Translations under genes and position numbers: made by a program
Notes under the pieces: model-generated
Databases searched by the model: none
What the model was told of the DNA's origin: nothing
The model's input: only the letters and a program-made list of their open reading frames with translations
Assembly: GCA_026168455.1 (NCBI GenBank)
Contig: CM047425.1
Span: 92,507,580-92,571,579, forward strand
Origin: Theocolax elegans
Taxonomy: Eukaryota; Arthropoda; Insecta; Hymenoptera; Cerocephalidae
Direction: 5' to 3'
DNA: 64,000 nt
Shown here: in pieces, positions 1-14,718 of the stretch
How positions within the stretch are numbered: position 1 is the first letter of the stretch
Layout: every line of letters starts with the position of its first letter

Positions 1-3000
1 TATATATATATACATATATATGCGACCCTAAATATATTTTTTAAACTAAAAGAATCTCGTATTTACATGTTAAAATATTGTAATTATTATTTATAACTTA
101 TTTGACTGTCAATTTGTACCATAGCGTTTAACTAAATTTACATTCAATTTGAAGTTACAATATTTTTAATACGATTTCTAAGAATCGTACAATTTGGTGG
201 TAAGATTTTTTAGTACGGACAATTGTAAATTTTAAACTGTTGTACTAATCGTTATCGAATATGAACACAGCATATTTGAAAGGGAATTGTAGCGAATGCA
301 TGTAAATGCTATTAAATAATTTTCTTTATTACTTTCTTGGATTTTAGCATCTTTGCAGGTGAATTGACTAAAAGGAAAAACTCACCTATCACGTGATGTG
401 CACGCAGGAAAAATAATACTTTGTAAAATCTCCACGTCCTTGGACCTTTTGATCCTTTGATTTTACTTTCACTCGTCTTCATCGAGCTACGATCGGAGAT
501 GAAGATGCCCATATAATGGAATATATCGACCTTCGATTGATTCGTGATACCATACGAAGATAAGAATACGTATATGTACGTACATTAAAAAGGTATGTAA
601 AATTACTTTGCTCAATGTACTTTTGCAGCGTGCTGTAAATAAATAATGTGATTTATACTATATACTATCCAAATTATTTTACTTATAAAAATCAATGACG
701 ATAGGTATGTAAATCAAGTTACACACCGTGAATTACAAAGAACTAAGTTTATAAAAGCGTTATTCAATAACAGTTGCTCATAAGGTAGTTTAGAATTATT
801 ACTTTCTTTTTATGCTTATCCGTTTTCATACAATATATCATTTTTAAAATACATCTTAACCATATCTCTTCCGGTGAGGTGTCAATAAATAGGCTTACTC
901 TTATAGTCTACTCTCTTAAATATAGGAAGTGAATGTTATACGTCTCAATCATGCTACAACTCAGTGACTAGTAGACATCAAGTTACAGAAAATATTTGCA
1001 TTTTTCAGTATATTATATGTGATTAATTCCATACTTTAAAAATAATCATGTATGTTTTATCGATCAGCTACAAGAAAATGATATATTACTAAATATATAA
1101 TCAACTATATGTAAATATTGATAAGCTTATTATTTTCAAATTTAAAAATCCTATTAGGAGTAATATTTTTGTGAATTACTGAGGTTTTAAAAATGTTTCT
1201 ACTGCGTTATTTACTATTATAATATATTTCAGATATTATGCTATTATATTATTTCATGCACAATTGATTATTCTCCTAAATTTAAAAAAGTAAATATAAA
1301 ATATTATATTTAAACACACAAAAATTCGTGTTATGAAAAGAAACCAGAGTATTTGATGATGTACTGAATAAACTTATACTCTCTTTAATTTTATTATAAT
1401 TTATACTAATTAATTTATGCGTATATCGCACCGATATTAAACTTAATATCGATTTTTAAATACAATTTAATGTTCGAAACAATAATAAATTTTTCTAATC
1501 TCTTTTCATAAAAATCTTACGAAGTATACCCCTTTTTGCTGCGTTTTAATTTACAGGTACAACTATAAATTATATAGTAATTATTTTTTTTATTTAGTAA
1601 CAATATGTAATTATTAATAATATAGTAGAAAACTTTTTTATTTTTATTATGTACAGAGTGTTTGAAACTACGTTATTATTGACACGTTAAAATTCAATAC
1701 ACAAATAATAAATTATAGAACAATAGCGAATGTTCTTATTTAAATAAGCAGCTTGGATACTTCCTACGTTGCGTTAACTTTTTCGAATTATAAATGATTA
1801 AATGTAATTATCAAAATTATTGTTAAAAAAAGTTTAAACTACGGGATATCAATCATTTGCTCATTTTCTATATAAATTTGAAAGTTGTTTCTTTTCTTTA
1901 TTGTAATAAATTATAATATTATAAATTACAATTATCTTAGTTTAATCGTTTTGGCTGATTAGCAATTAGATATCAATGTTCGTACTTGTAAGTTTAAAAG
2001 AAAGTTCACCTTATACCCAATATTTGTAAGTTATAGTGAAATAACGTATTTTCATACATGTATTATACCAAGTTATGTAATATTATATATTTTTAGAAAT
2101 GTAAATATAATTTTGAATAAATATATACGTAATCGATAATAAAACTATTAAGATCTGACACTTTAAAGGTATAACGTTGAGAAAAGCATAACAGACGAAA
2201 AATAAGTAAATCGCGTTAAAAAACCGACTGTAATTTTTAAAACCAATAAACTTTACAACAAAATTAATAGAAATTTTTTAAAGCCCAAACACTAAATCTC
2301 GTTCTTTCTCTTCGAATATCATCATAAATATCGGTTATATCTATATTTCACTCGATAATCAATGCTGCTAAAAGTAACAGCCCTATTAAATTCGCGGCCT
2401 GTCAATTTTTCCCCTCTCAGGAGCAGAAAAAGCACTAACAATGTCCATTATAACGTGAGTGCGCGTTATAATGCATACATATAGACAATAGGTCAAACGT
2501 GCATTTCGTCAACAATTCGCAAAAAATTAATTACACTCAAATATCTTGAGTAAGTAAGTAAAATTAATCGCAATCCAACGAACGTTGGCTATTAAAACCT
2601 CTATGTAATCACTCCAAAATAAATCGGTAGTAGTAAACTGCCTCGTTCTCTTTATCGCGGAGATTCTCACGGGAGTCTTGGGAGAACAATTCGGAGTTAA
2701 GAAAAAAGAAAAAAGAAAGAAACAAGTGATCCTAGACATCGTTCTTTGATTATAATCTCTCAATCACGAGAATCACGAAACTGTTAAATAATACTAGTTA
2801 GTATTCCTACCAGATTATAGGCGCATCATTAAATCACATAATTTTAACTCTCAACTACGACTTCTTAACTTAATCGATACATTTCTTCGCGATCATTATG
2901 CAATTTCGTTACGAGGGAAATTAAATCCCTCGACGGTACATATTTAACCAAAATTCGTATTATTCGAACGATTGCGTTTAGAATTCCTAAATTCCGTAAC

Positions 3001-5400
3001 GCAAATATATACATACGGAAGATGTTAAGTCGAAAGTAATGTCCCGATTAATTTTTAACCGCGTGTTAGTTTCTAAAAAATAATTACTTTGTTAGATAAT
3101 TTTATTGAATAAGCATCTCCCTCTTTGTTTGATGAGGAAAGTTTTCATTTTAGTATACTTTTTTATGAAACGTATATACTCACGTACATAGATACAAGTG
3201 GTTAGTTACTTACCGTAAGCACATAAATAATGACTCAGAAATTACCATCAATAAAATTACAAATTGCATCCAAGAATAGATGTTATTTTTGAATTGATGT
3301 TATTGCTCTACGAGTTGGTATAAAAAGTAATATACTTTTTTTTTCTGAATCTCATTTAATAATTCAAACCGAAGTGAAACGTCATACTTTGAAAAAATCA
3401 GAGCAGGGTACAGAGATATTAGGGGAATATGTAGAAACTTTTTTTATAAGCATACGGGGCAATAAATTTTACATGATTTTCGTTTTATTAGCGCGATTAA
3501 ATTGTGTTTGATTTTTATAAGGTTTACTTTGCGTTTGATAAATTGTTCAATCGACTGAATTAATTGAAACTCGGTTAATTACTTTACTATATATGTGAAA
3601 TTTTGATATGGCAAAACCATTTGTATTAAACGTTACATCGATAATAAATTAGAATGCTGTATATAGTATGAAATATATGTATATTCATCTTTATATCGAA
3701 CAACTTTCGATTCTCATAATCTTCTTTATAAATAATAATTAAATTAAAGTATCTCGTGGCGATTATAAACAAGAAGACGATTTATATTAAACATTATATT
3801 TATTAACAAAAAATTTAATAAGCAATTAGAAATTAATAATTTATAGATAGCTTACGAATCTTCTTATTATTTGCGTATAAAGATACAACTCAGTGATAAC
3901 TAGTAAACTCAGTTACAATGTTTTGGGTCATTCCTTTATTGTTTGTATTAAACATTGTATATATTATAAGATATATATGTGATGCAACCGCGGAAATGAA
4001 TTGAATATTCATTATGTTAATTAATAAGAAAATATTATTTAAAATTTCTTAATATTTATGTAAGCCATTGTTCATCTGTACTGTATTTTATAATGAACAT
4101 CCTAACCGTTATAGATACAAACACTTATCCAGCATTCGACTTTAAACTTAATTTAAAGTAAATTCAAATTAAAGTCAAACCAAAAGAGTATAAGGTAGCT
4201 TTATATTTTTAAATTGAACATTCCACTTGAGTTATTATTAAAAACGCATGTGATTATTTAATTTTAGACCATAATTATGTTTTTTTTTTAACAATTGATT
4301 TTAAATAATGCAAATATATAAATATAGTTATATCTATCATATAAAAACATCAATCTTATTGAATTTATGTGGCATGTTAAACTATAGGTATAAAATGGTT
4401 GCTCGTATATTTGTTTAGAACAGCTCGTGAACTGAAATCAGGTCTCATATTATGACTTAAAAGTATATTATCATAAATTCAACGTAACTTTCCAGATTAT
4501 CGTATTCGACCTTTGTATCCAATTATCAATTTTTGTTTCTTTTCTGCAATTGTTTGATTATAGAGCTCTCTAAATAGTAATTATTTCGCAATTGTTACTA
4601 TTATTATACATTTACGTATTTGAAGAAATATCTATCTATATCTATATATCTACCTTTTTTTGGCTTACATATTTTGCAATAAACATTATATATTTAGCGC
4701 ATTATTGCTTAAAACTTAGGAAACATTTTTATTACCCTTATACATTCTCATGCTTGCAGCTTAGATTTACATCATTTTTTTTAATCGGAAAAAAATATAT
4801 TTTTACTCTTTTAAATTTATTTATAGCAAATTGAAGTACTTAAATTTGTTCATTAACGGGTAGCAATAGTGAGGCAATCCATGCCTATTAAAAAGGGTAT
4901 ATTGCGCAGATATTTAATTTCCGCATTTTTGCACACAGCTGAATAAGGCATACATGGAGATAAGAATCCTATAATTACCTAAAACAATATATTCATAAAT
5001 TTAATTAATACAGCAATTTCCTCGACTTGATAGTAAAAAAAAATATCCCACACAATTGGAAAGTCTCGCAGTTTCAAGACATTCAAGAAAATAACTTTAA
5101 ACGAGTCAACCAATTCGTTTAGTATTGAATAAAAGCGAGAAACAGATGCATTGGCAGTGTTAAAGAAAAAAAAAGTCGTCGGTTAATCTGCATTCTTGTC
5201 CGTCTTAGTATAAGTTGTTTTCGCACTTAAAAACCGACGAAGAGAGACAGAAGAACAAATAGTTTCCGAATGCGAAACGCATAGATATATATTCTCGAGT
5301 CCGGTGAAAAAAGACAGTTGTTACAGTGCTTCCCCCGCTCTTGCGCGTCATTCAAGAAAATCGTCGGTGTGGTAGACGAGGACTGAACGCGAAGAAACGG
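1..5400. other. AT-rich intergenic sequence
   Basis: No open reading frame here has convincing coding composition, splice context or a recognisable motif; the longest are AT-driven chance frames. An imperfect TA microsatellite starts the window at positions 1-20. I saw no RNA gene or intact mobile element. Confidence 0.6.
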
Positions 5401-5675
5401 TCGTTCGTACCCACAGTACCCTCCCTCTAAGGTCTCTATATCTATAGCTTCCTGGGATTTTCTAAAAAGTGCCTCTCGTACCGTAGAGCATAGAGGAGAG
5501 CGCTCGAGCTCGCGCTTGTTACGCCACTGATCCGCGGTATGTGCCTCTCCCCCCCGGACAATACCCCGGAGGCTCGGGGCGGAGAGACGCTGCTGCCTCG
5601 TTACCGGAGGCGAATGACTTTAAAAAGCGGCTACCGGGAGAGCGAGGCCCCAATTACGACGGTCGCGCCGCCGCC

Positions 5676-5710
5676 TATATAGAAAAGTCCGCGCCCGCCC
5701 GACGGACAGA
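5676..5710 (+). promoter_or_regulatory. Putative TATA core promoter of gene A
   Basis: TATATAGAA at 5676-5684 sits in a GC-rich island (about 5.50-5.76 kb) inside AT-rich DNA. A start site about 30 bases downstream, near 5706, would give a roughly 130-base 5' leader with no upstream ATG before the start codon at 5833. The CATATAGAA of gene C is very similar. Position and motif are seen; promoter use is inferred. Confidence 0.5.
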
Positions 5711-5832
5711 TTTCTTCAAACTTGACTCGCGGTGACATCACTCGCACCCCGTGTACACACACATACGCACGAGTGCACGCGATTTAAGTGCAAACTTTAT
5801 TTTGGTGGAAGGAGAGTATTACGGGAGCCGAT

Positions 5833-8800
5833 ATGAAGCTGACAGTGAGTGCAATCGATCGATCCTATCGATTACCGTTTTCATACCGTAGTTTCGCATT
5901 TCTTTTATTTTATTTACTTTTCTTTTTCTATCAAGTGGTTCGTTCGTATATACCGGTCATTCGATTTACCTACACCCCGGCCGCCTATCGGTATAGTTTT
6001 CCCTCTCTTTCAAAACTTTTTTTGCGGAATCGGAAATATTTATGTTACATACTTTCTTAATTCACCTAATTAATGGAATAAAGATTAATGGTCATTCTAC
6101 TCTTCTATTTTTTATCGCAATTTTGACGCGATAGGAAGTAATCTTTTGATTTCGAATTAAGGGTAGTAATGTACGAATTATAAAATTTTCTCAATTTACA
6201 TAACCTAAGGAAATGTCAAGTGAAAGAAGCTTTCTTAACAATTCACAGTAAATTAAATATTAGCGTGTGTAACATTAATTCTAAGAACACAGTAATTTAA
6301 ACAAAATTGACTTTAACTAACAAAAGTTTGAAACTGTAGAATATGATTTTTTGACCCAAATAAAAAGATCCATAAATTGGGGTATGTCTCATGAACGCTA
6401 AAAAATTAGGGGAAAAAGGAATTTACAACAATTGGAATACCTTAAACTTTATTCAACCTTCAACCGTTACCTGGGAATAAAATGAAAGATGACATTACGA
6501 GCTGATATTCTAACTGTTTTTTTTATTAGCTCAAACTGTTCCAAATCTATGTTCTATTGAAAATATTTACTAGTTTATAATAATTCTTAATGAAATGTTT
6601 CTAATAATTTGTTATTCTATTTACTGGCATTTTTTAAATTAAAATAATTTTTAACACTTCGAACTATTTTGACGATAAAAAGTTGGTATTAAAGCTCTTG
6701 ATCTGAGCTTTCTTTTCGTTTTTAATTGAAGATTAAAAATTGATTAGAACTTAAGTTTAATAAAATATTTTTATCCTTAGAGCCAACGAGAAAAAAAACG
6801 AGACGCAGGTTTTTTTATTTTGGTTAAAGATTTATCTTCCACAGTTTCAAGCAAATTCGTTTCCCAAAGGTCAAGCTCTTTCCTTCTAACAAGGAGAGGA
6901 CCAACCTTGCGGGAAACGGATCTTTACCAAACTCTAGGATGTTTACTACTATAAAAATATAAAGAAACCCGGAGTTTTAGACTTTAACGCTCTGTTTTAC
7001 GATATTTATAAGCAAATAACAAAAACTTTCGCCAAAAAAGCTCTTAACTTTGATCACTTACAATTAAAAAACAAATAGAGATAGATACTCAAACTTAAGT
7101 TTGGAAGACAACTGAGATTGAATAAATTGGATTAAAAAAAAAGAAGTTCAAATATCTTGGTTTGGTCGAAAGTTATGAAAGATAAACGAATTTAACGATA
7201 TTTTGATGACTATTTTGAATTAAAAAATTTAATGATTTTTTTAAGCCAAATTGTCTTTTTATTTTTATTTTATCCATAACTTTCGACCAAACCAAGATAC
7301 ATCAACTTCTTTTTTTTAAATCCAATTTACTCAATCTCAACTTTTTTCCAAACTTAAGTTTGATTATTTATCTCTATTTGTTTTTGAGTTATAAATGATC
7401 AAATTCAAGAGTATTCTTGGCAAAATTTTTTTTTATTTGGTTATATCTATCGTAAAAAAGATCATTAGAGTATAAAACTCTGGCTTTCTTTATATTTCTA
7501 TAGTAGTGAACATATCTTAGAGTTTGGTAAAGATCCGTTTCTCGGAGATGTGACACTCTCCTTGTAAGTACAGTGGAACTTTTAAACAATAGACAAATCT
7601 CTCAATTTTTTATCTATGTTGATAAGAGATCTACTCGATTTTACCTAGTATTAATATGACAAGTTATGTAAATATATCTAGTCACTTTGATTATGTTCTA
7701 TCAGGGCAGTTGACCACTTTTATAATTACCTTCTTAAGAACTAATGATTTTTACGTAACAAAATAGTGAAAATTAGTTTCTAACATGAAATGATGCCAAA
7801 TAAGACAACTTTTTTTGTGCAATTACAAAATTCAAAGATATTCTTGTTTTACCGTTATATATAAAGAAAAAAATTATTTATTGCGAAAACACTCAATAAT
7901 ATTTAAAATCAATTACATTTTAACATGTATATAAATTTAAATTTATTAGTTTGTTAATTTTAAAAATGCTAAATAAACTTATTGTTTTATACTAAATAAG
8001 TGATCTATTTTACAAATATATTCAATTGCTGTAGTATATAATATAGCAATTTTGAAATAATTAACGAGTTTATATTAGTTTAATTTTAATGAATCACCCA
8101 AAATAAATCTATTGAATGAATTATATTTTATCTTATATGTGGATGCTTTGATGACAATAGAAAATTCTCTATTGTTTTATAATTTTTGAGCACTACTTAA
8201 CTGAATTTTAAAAAACGTGTAAAACATGAAAAAAAATATATGTTGTTAAATATTTTATTTCGGCACACAATTATTTCGTACATATTTAGCGCATTTAGAA
8301 ATAAATATATAGAACAAAATTGTATATGGAATTTATAACTGGAATTTAAGTAAATTAAATATCACTATGTAACTTACATTATGTGATGCGACATCGTTGT
8401 TTTTCGCAAACGCTTGATTGCATTATACAATTACAAAATATTATGAATATTATCAATTTTGTGAAATTGGTTTTGTTTCGTCATTTAATTACTATTCATT
8501 TGTAAAATATGCGCTTACAGAACTGATTTCCTGATTTCTGTAGAAATAGCTTATTATTGTACAATTCGTATTATTTGTATGTATGAAAATGATTCGTAAA
8601 TTTATGTACTGAACGTATATAATCCCTTTCATTATTTTTTTAACTATTATTTTTAGGACCCACATGGAAATAATGATGGATGCAAATTTAATTTTTGAAT
8701 CCAATAATCATTACGAATCATCTTGAGCTATTATAATTAATTATTAATTATAAGTATTGCAAATGCAGTCAATGTAATTCGAAGCCCATACTATAATGAA

Positions 8801-11800
8801 ACTTGCAGAATAAATTCAAATATGTATTTTTTACAATAAATATCTGATGACTTAAAATTCAATGCCACACTGGAGTAGCGTAATTGTCTGTATTTAACGT
8901 AAGTTTAAGCTATAGACAGCACTATTAATTAATCGTATCTTTACATGATATCTATCGGTGCTCGTTCATTTACATGGAGTAATTGACTTTTAGGCCGTCG
9001 AAAATTAATGCACTCTTGATTTAACTCAATAAAATGTTCAGAATATGAATTTTAACTACTATGTGCGAGATTATTCTAAGCAACGAAAATGAAAAAAGCA
9101 AGAACAAATTACAAAAATTTAATATTTTAATCAATATAAAAAAGAGCAGTTAATAAAACAACATTTGTATGAAAAACTTAGCTTAATATTTTATACCTTT
9201 GGAAAAAAATATATATCACATTTTAATCTACAAAAATATACAAAATTTAAAACAAAGAAAACAATTACGAAAAAAATATAATATTTTGGCCGAGTTTCTC
9301 TTTCAATAATTTTGTTTGATCATAACTAATTTATAATATGAGAGTACAGTATGTACTTAAAGAGAATCTATGTGTTGGGCTGTGTATTTTTTTAACAACA
9401 TATTTTAAAGCAACATTATAATTACCATGTACAAATACAATGCAAAAAAGAAAATTAATGTTAATATTAAATTGACAAATAATTGAATTTAGAATAACTA
9501 TTCTTTGGATAATTAACTTCGGTTATGAAAGAAAATTACGGTTTTAGGAAAATTCAATGATTATTATCAATAATAACTTGAGCAGTAACTATAATTGGTG
9601 TTTTAGTTTTGGCCAGAATAATGATTTGACTACGGTTGACTATGGGATGGAATTTAAAATACTAGTATTTAGCTATACAATATTTTTCTCTGGACTTATT
9701 ATTATTATAAATATATAAATTTTCGAATGTTAAGCCACATACTTATATATTTTGAAATGCTTCACTTTTAAATGTATATTATTTAGTGATCCAATAAATC
9801 AGAGCTGGAAGACTGGAAAAAAATTCAAGTGAAAGTTTAGTACAGTGAACATTAATATTGTTCTTTTTTCTTAAAAAATAATAATTATACATTTCTATGT
9901 ATTTACATAATATGAGATGTAAAAATAACTTTTTTACAGTAATACGAAACGTGTTGAAAGTAGAGAGTATAGATTATAGTGATTTATAACATAATATGTT
10001 ATTTTCGGTGCTCTGTAATTAGTATAAAGCTTTTGTCATTCTTGAATATTAGAGTAAGATATAATATGTGTTTATTCGTAGAAAAATATAGAAAATGTAC
10101 AGAAATTATGTTTCTTGAAATATCTATATGTACGATTTCTTATTTGAAAAACGAATTATTACAGATATATCTGAATTTTAATTTATCCAATGCACTTTGG
10201 TAATCCCAATCTCTAGGTATCACATCGAATTCTAATTTGAACAATTTTCGTTTAAGTAAATGCATTGCTGATGTTTGTTTGAATCACACTTGATCATTGT
10301 TTCTGCGTCTACGGTGGGCATTAAAATGTCATCATGGAATTAAAAAATTCTGAATTTCTTTAAGGTGGGGAAAATATGTGCAATCGTATTTTAAAAAATC
10401 CCTTTTTTAAGACAAGATTTCAAAGACAACAATTTAATGATATTTAAAAGGTGAAGATTAGTATATATTATGTTGCAAATGAAGACCTAAATACATTTTT
10501 GAAGGTACAATTTTTTCATATAAGTTTATTCCAAATTAAGGATTTTTTTTATGGACTGATTACGTATAATCGGCCGGTTTGTGTAGTGCTTGCGCTAAAT
10601 CAATGACGATCCTCTTTAATTTATGTATAGATAAAATTTGTTTACATAAGAATAAGCAAATTAATTATCTCCTTATACTGAAGATGCAAACCAATGAGTT
10701 GTAACGTTTCAATTGCAGATATTTTTTGCATTTCTGATCTCCGCCTGTTTGGCGCAAGAAGAGGCTGCTGCGCCACAACGGCCGTCGCGTGCTCCTCAAG
10801 GACACATTCAGTACAGCGATCCCGATGGTAAAGTTCAATAAAATATAGTTAACGATGTTTATTTTCAAACAGAGAAATCGGTATCGCGACAAATGGCTAT
10901 GCGTTCTGCAACTGCCTAATAAAGACTTGTACCTATTGAGTAGAAAAAAGATCTTACAAAACTTGATGTTTATATAGAGATTTAATTAATGGGAATAATT
11001 GTTTAATTAAAACCGATCGAAGGTGATATATCATTAACTTTCGATCTAACGCGTGGACTTTCAAACTTTCTACGTTATCGAATCTCGATCTATCTTCCTA
11101 TTCACATTCAATTTTGCAACATGATAATGAACAAAATCCGCTCATACGCGAGTGCTTCCGCTATTAATAATCGTCGAAATTCGATCTAAAAAAAAATCGT
11201 TTTTCCGGTATCATCAAGGTTTGAAAGTTAGCTGGAAACTTTACGCACCTTACTCGCAATGGAAATCTCATCTTGAAAACCCTCAACGTAGTCAGAGGGC
11301 CGAAAGTGGAACTGCTCAACCTACCGTTGGTTCCCATCAGAGTGATCTGACTAAACCAGCAGCTGCCCAAGAAGAGAAACCAATTGTCCAGCCTGTACAT
11401 CAAGTTCAGGTCAGAGATTTAAGCTAATTACACTTTCTCGGGGTTTAGGAAAGGGATGAATAAATATTTGCTACAATTATATGGACACGGTAGTGTTAAA
11501 TACATTTGCTAGGGATATTTGATATATCGATATGGTATAATTTAGATATACGATTAGAAAATTTTACGCGGGTTATTTTAATTACGTTATATCATTTTTA
11601 ACAATGCATTAATGGATAATAATATTGAACCATCGAGCCGGAAGTGTACTTTAACGGAAGTATCGCTTTAAAGGTGCGCAATTTAGTTGTAATGACCGTA
11701 CAAAAGTAAAATAGTAAAAGTAATATTATATAAATTATTTATTATAAAGATAAAAATTATTAACTTTTAGTATATATACTGTGAGTTTTTCCTGATTTCG

Positions 11801-14718
11801 AGTTTCACATGTGTTTTATAACAAATTTATACACTCTAAATCCTAGAGCATAAAAATTGATGCTAGAATGTCTGAATCGACAATTTCACACATTTGAAAA
11901 GAGTTAAACTGTGAGAATTTCAACTTTCAAAGGTATATAACTCGCATTTTACATTTTTCAAAATTGTAGCATTGATTTTTACGTTTTAAGATTTAGGATG
12001 TATCTTCATTATCAAGAAGAACGGTTTATCGAACAGAATCCAGTATTAAGTTTTGCACAGATTATAATTTATTATGCTTATAACACTGACTTTATTTGAA
12101 TAGATGTATTAACTTAACAAAATGGAATTACTATTAAGTTGATACAACTATAATAGAAAACTAAACAGTCATTATTTTTATCGACTATATAATGAAATTG
12201 GAAATTAATGTGAATTGAAAGCAAGACTTTAAGGGTTGGAATAAAACAGTTAACTGATTCGAAAGTTTTTTTTAATTGATCGAATTATGAGTAAAGTAAA
12301 GTCATTGAGTAAAGTCATTGAGTAAGATGTTTGTTTAAGTAGACGTTAATGATGAATTGATATTACGTTAAAAACATAAACAATTATACACTGAGAAAAA
12401 ATTTTTAGTAAAATTACTATTTTAATGGTAAACGGAGAACAGACTCGCACAATTATAAAAATTGCTATTAATAATGGTAAAAATTGCCACCATTTTGGAA
12501 AAATTGCCTTTAATAATCGCAATTTTTACCATTATTAATAGCAATTTTTATAATTATGCAAGTCTGTCCTCCTTTTACCATTAAAATACTAAATTATACT
12601 AGCAAAATTTTCTCAGCGTAATGAAATTGGATCATTTATATTGTTCGTGTTAGTTTTAGTAGGGTGAGCAAATTAATAGATCTTATACAATTCTATTTAG
12701 TATTATATTACACTATTCGAGTACGATTATAAACCTGTATATTACATATTGCTATGATAACATACATTTGACTTGATGCAATTTATGCAATAGCTACTAT
12801 GTGCTGATAAAGTAATTTTAGAGATTATAAAATCTTTTAACGTACTTATTATTCAAATGTAAATGACATTTTTTATGTGCGCTATAAAGTAACTCTTCAA
12901 GTAACAGTACTATTTTATAACACGTAATTTTACTGTTATTAAGAATCATTAGTTTAAGAGTTATATTAATACTTGAATAATAATTCTTGAACGTAAATTT
13001 GCTATACGAAGAATAATTATTATTTATTTCGTTATTGTGATGCTTTATTATGACATAGAGTTATACAGTTAATGTATAATATCAATTGATTTTCATAAGT
13101 ACATTTGAGGATTTAATGAACAAACCGTATTATTAATTGTTTTAAAATTAATTTATATATTGTACCTATTAAAAGGTAAGAGAATGCATATTAATTATAA
13201 TTTTTATTTCATATATATTTTATTTTTGTTTATATTTCATTTTTTATAACTTTAATGATTTTTACTGTTTTAATGACCGATATATTTAAAAAGTGAAAGG
13301 TGGAAATATACTTTGTAAAAAAAATTTTAATACATTGTATTTAAAAAAAATGATTTTTCTTTCTAATACCGAACATTAATGTTAGTTTAAAAAAAGCATG
13401 ATCACTTCCGTAGAAAGTATAAAAATTGGTATCCAAAAATTTAACTACGTTACGAAATAATTATTTTAACTTGAATTTTCTATAAATTAACTGATTACTG
13501 TTATGCCGGACAAGTATTTGTACGGAAATAATCAAAATATATAACGATTTAAGTATTAGAATTTTATTACTAATAATTTTCAATCACGAGGAGGGAGTAT
13601 GAAACATTTATTGGCTAAAAACGTAATGTTATGCAAAGTAACGTTAAATTAAGGGGATGTGAAATTCAATTAATAATTCAAAATTTTGCGTCTAAAATTA
13701 TCGACGAAGAAGTAATAATTTTATAATAATTTATATTTTGTATAAAAATGTAAGAAAAACCACTAAACTTTTGCCTATTGATACGATACAATTTGTGATT
13801 CTGCAAATGTTCAACATAATTAACTTAATGATATTATTTTTTAACAAAGTTTTAAAAATCAGTAGGAATTATAATTTTTAAAACAACAAATTTCGTTAAT
13901 TAATGTATGAAACAACTTCAAACTTTGGACAATCATAGATTGCAACATAACAATGGGGACTGTTCTCATAGTTTTCCTTAATATTAAATATAAAATATAT
14001 TACGAGTTTGACATCCCCTTAAGAGTGTATGTATGTGTCAATTTGTCGAATTATATTTTAGGTTCAATACAAGCCTTACTCGATGGTACCCACGCACATC
14101 AAGCAGTTAATCTTGGAAATGTACGAACCTCAAGGCCCGTATGTTGATCCTGCAGTGTACATTTACCGCGCGCATCACACACAGCAAGTTGAAGAGCAAC
14201 CGAAGCAACAAGCTGCTGTGGAACAAGAAGAATCTGTACAAGAGTCATCTCAGTCGCAATACGAAAGTGCCCCAACGCACATTCCCAAATATTCGTCAAA
14301 ATATCCTTTAAACAAGGCGAAAATTGGTTACATCCAGTACAAAGAAGAGCAACCAACACCTGCAGCGTCTGCAGCTCCCCAATACGGTGCTGTACCGGAA
14401 AGACAAGCACCTGAGAGGCAAGCGTCGGAACCTGCCGCCGAAGAGCAACAACAACAACAAAGCGTCATTGACGATGGTATGCCAAAAGAGCTTCATCAGC
14501 TGCTGAACCTGCAAGCTCAGACACCTTATCACGTGATAGCCAACAGGATTTTCTACAAGCCCAAGACTATCTTTGTACCTAAACCTCTGACCGACGAAAT
14601 CAAAGGACCTTACAAATACCGTAGCAAGGTTTACTTCATCAAGGATGAGGATCTTGATCAGAAAAACAAAGAACGACCAGAACGAGAAGAACAGAAGGAG
14701 GAACAGTCACAGGAATAA
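5833..14718 (+). CDS. Gene A: secreted Q/P-rich putative extracellular-matrix (cuticle-like) protein
   Basis: CDS exons are 5833-5844, 10719-10827, 11219-11409 and 14062-14718, giving 322 aa. All junctions are GT-AG and the phases (0, 1, 0) agree. Exon 1 encodes only MKLT. Exon 2 completes a signal peptide (MKLTIFFAFLISACLA, about residues 1-16) and ends in the Y-S-D-P-D motif. Exon 3 continues with KVSWKLY. Exon 4 holds a Q/E/P-rich region, a first IKQLI motif (residues 114-121) and a second motif, LHQLLNLQAQTPY (about 248-260), then a basic/acidic tail rich in K, E and Q. The signal peptide and low complexity point to a secreted structural protein. Motifs and phases match genes B and C downstream on the same strand. 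A tiny first exon splitting the signal peptide is common in insect cuticle-protein genes, but no Rebers-Riddiford domain is visible, so the exact family is not recognised. A possible poly(A) signal AATAAA lies at 15279. Confidence 0.86.
5845..10718 (+). other. Intron 1 of gene A
   Basis: A 4.9-kb AT-rich intron from the donor GTGAGT to the acceptor TTGCAG. Apart from the foldback element at 6890-7564 I see no gene or RNA. Small open frames here are AT-rich chance frames. Confidence 0.7.
6890..7564. mobile_element. 675-bp imperfect foldback element
   Basis: Left-arm sequence such as ACGGATCTTTACCAAACTCT recurs inverted in the right arm near 7522-7541. The match continues inward through the CAAACTTAAGTTTGGA and CTTGGTTTGGTCGAAAGTTA segments to a centre near 7225. 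The arms differ by scattered substitutions and small indels, so the element is not recent. No transposase reading frame is present. It lies in intron 1 of gene A. It is probably a non-autonomous foldback or MITE-type DNA transposon; the class is not recognised. Confidence 0.75.
11410..14061 (+). other. Intron 3 of gene A
   Basis: A 2.65-kb AT-rich intron with a GTCAGA donor and TTTTAG acceptor. It contains a 234-bp MITE at 12387-12620 and nothing else I can support. Confidence 0.7.
12387..12620. mobile_element. MITE with TACACTGAG-type terminal inverted repeats
   Basis: The left end TACACTGAGAAAA pairs with the inverted right end TACGCTGAGAAAA, and complementarity continues almost throughout. 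For example, TTTTAATGGTAAA and ATTGCTATTAATAATGG occur in the left arm and inverted in the right. The length of about 234 bp, lack of coding capacity and flanking TA fit a Tc1/mariner-type MITE (TA target duplication). A possible degenerate relative lies around 21964-22135. Confidence 0.75.

Noticed and set aside
14099..14410. 103-codon minus-strand frame
   Set aside because: It is the antisense shadow of gene A exon 4.
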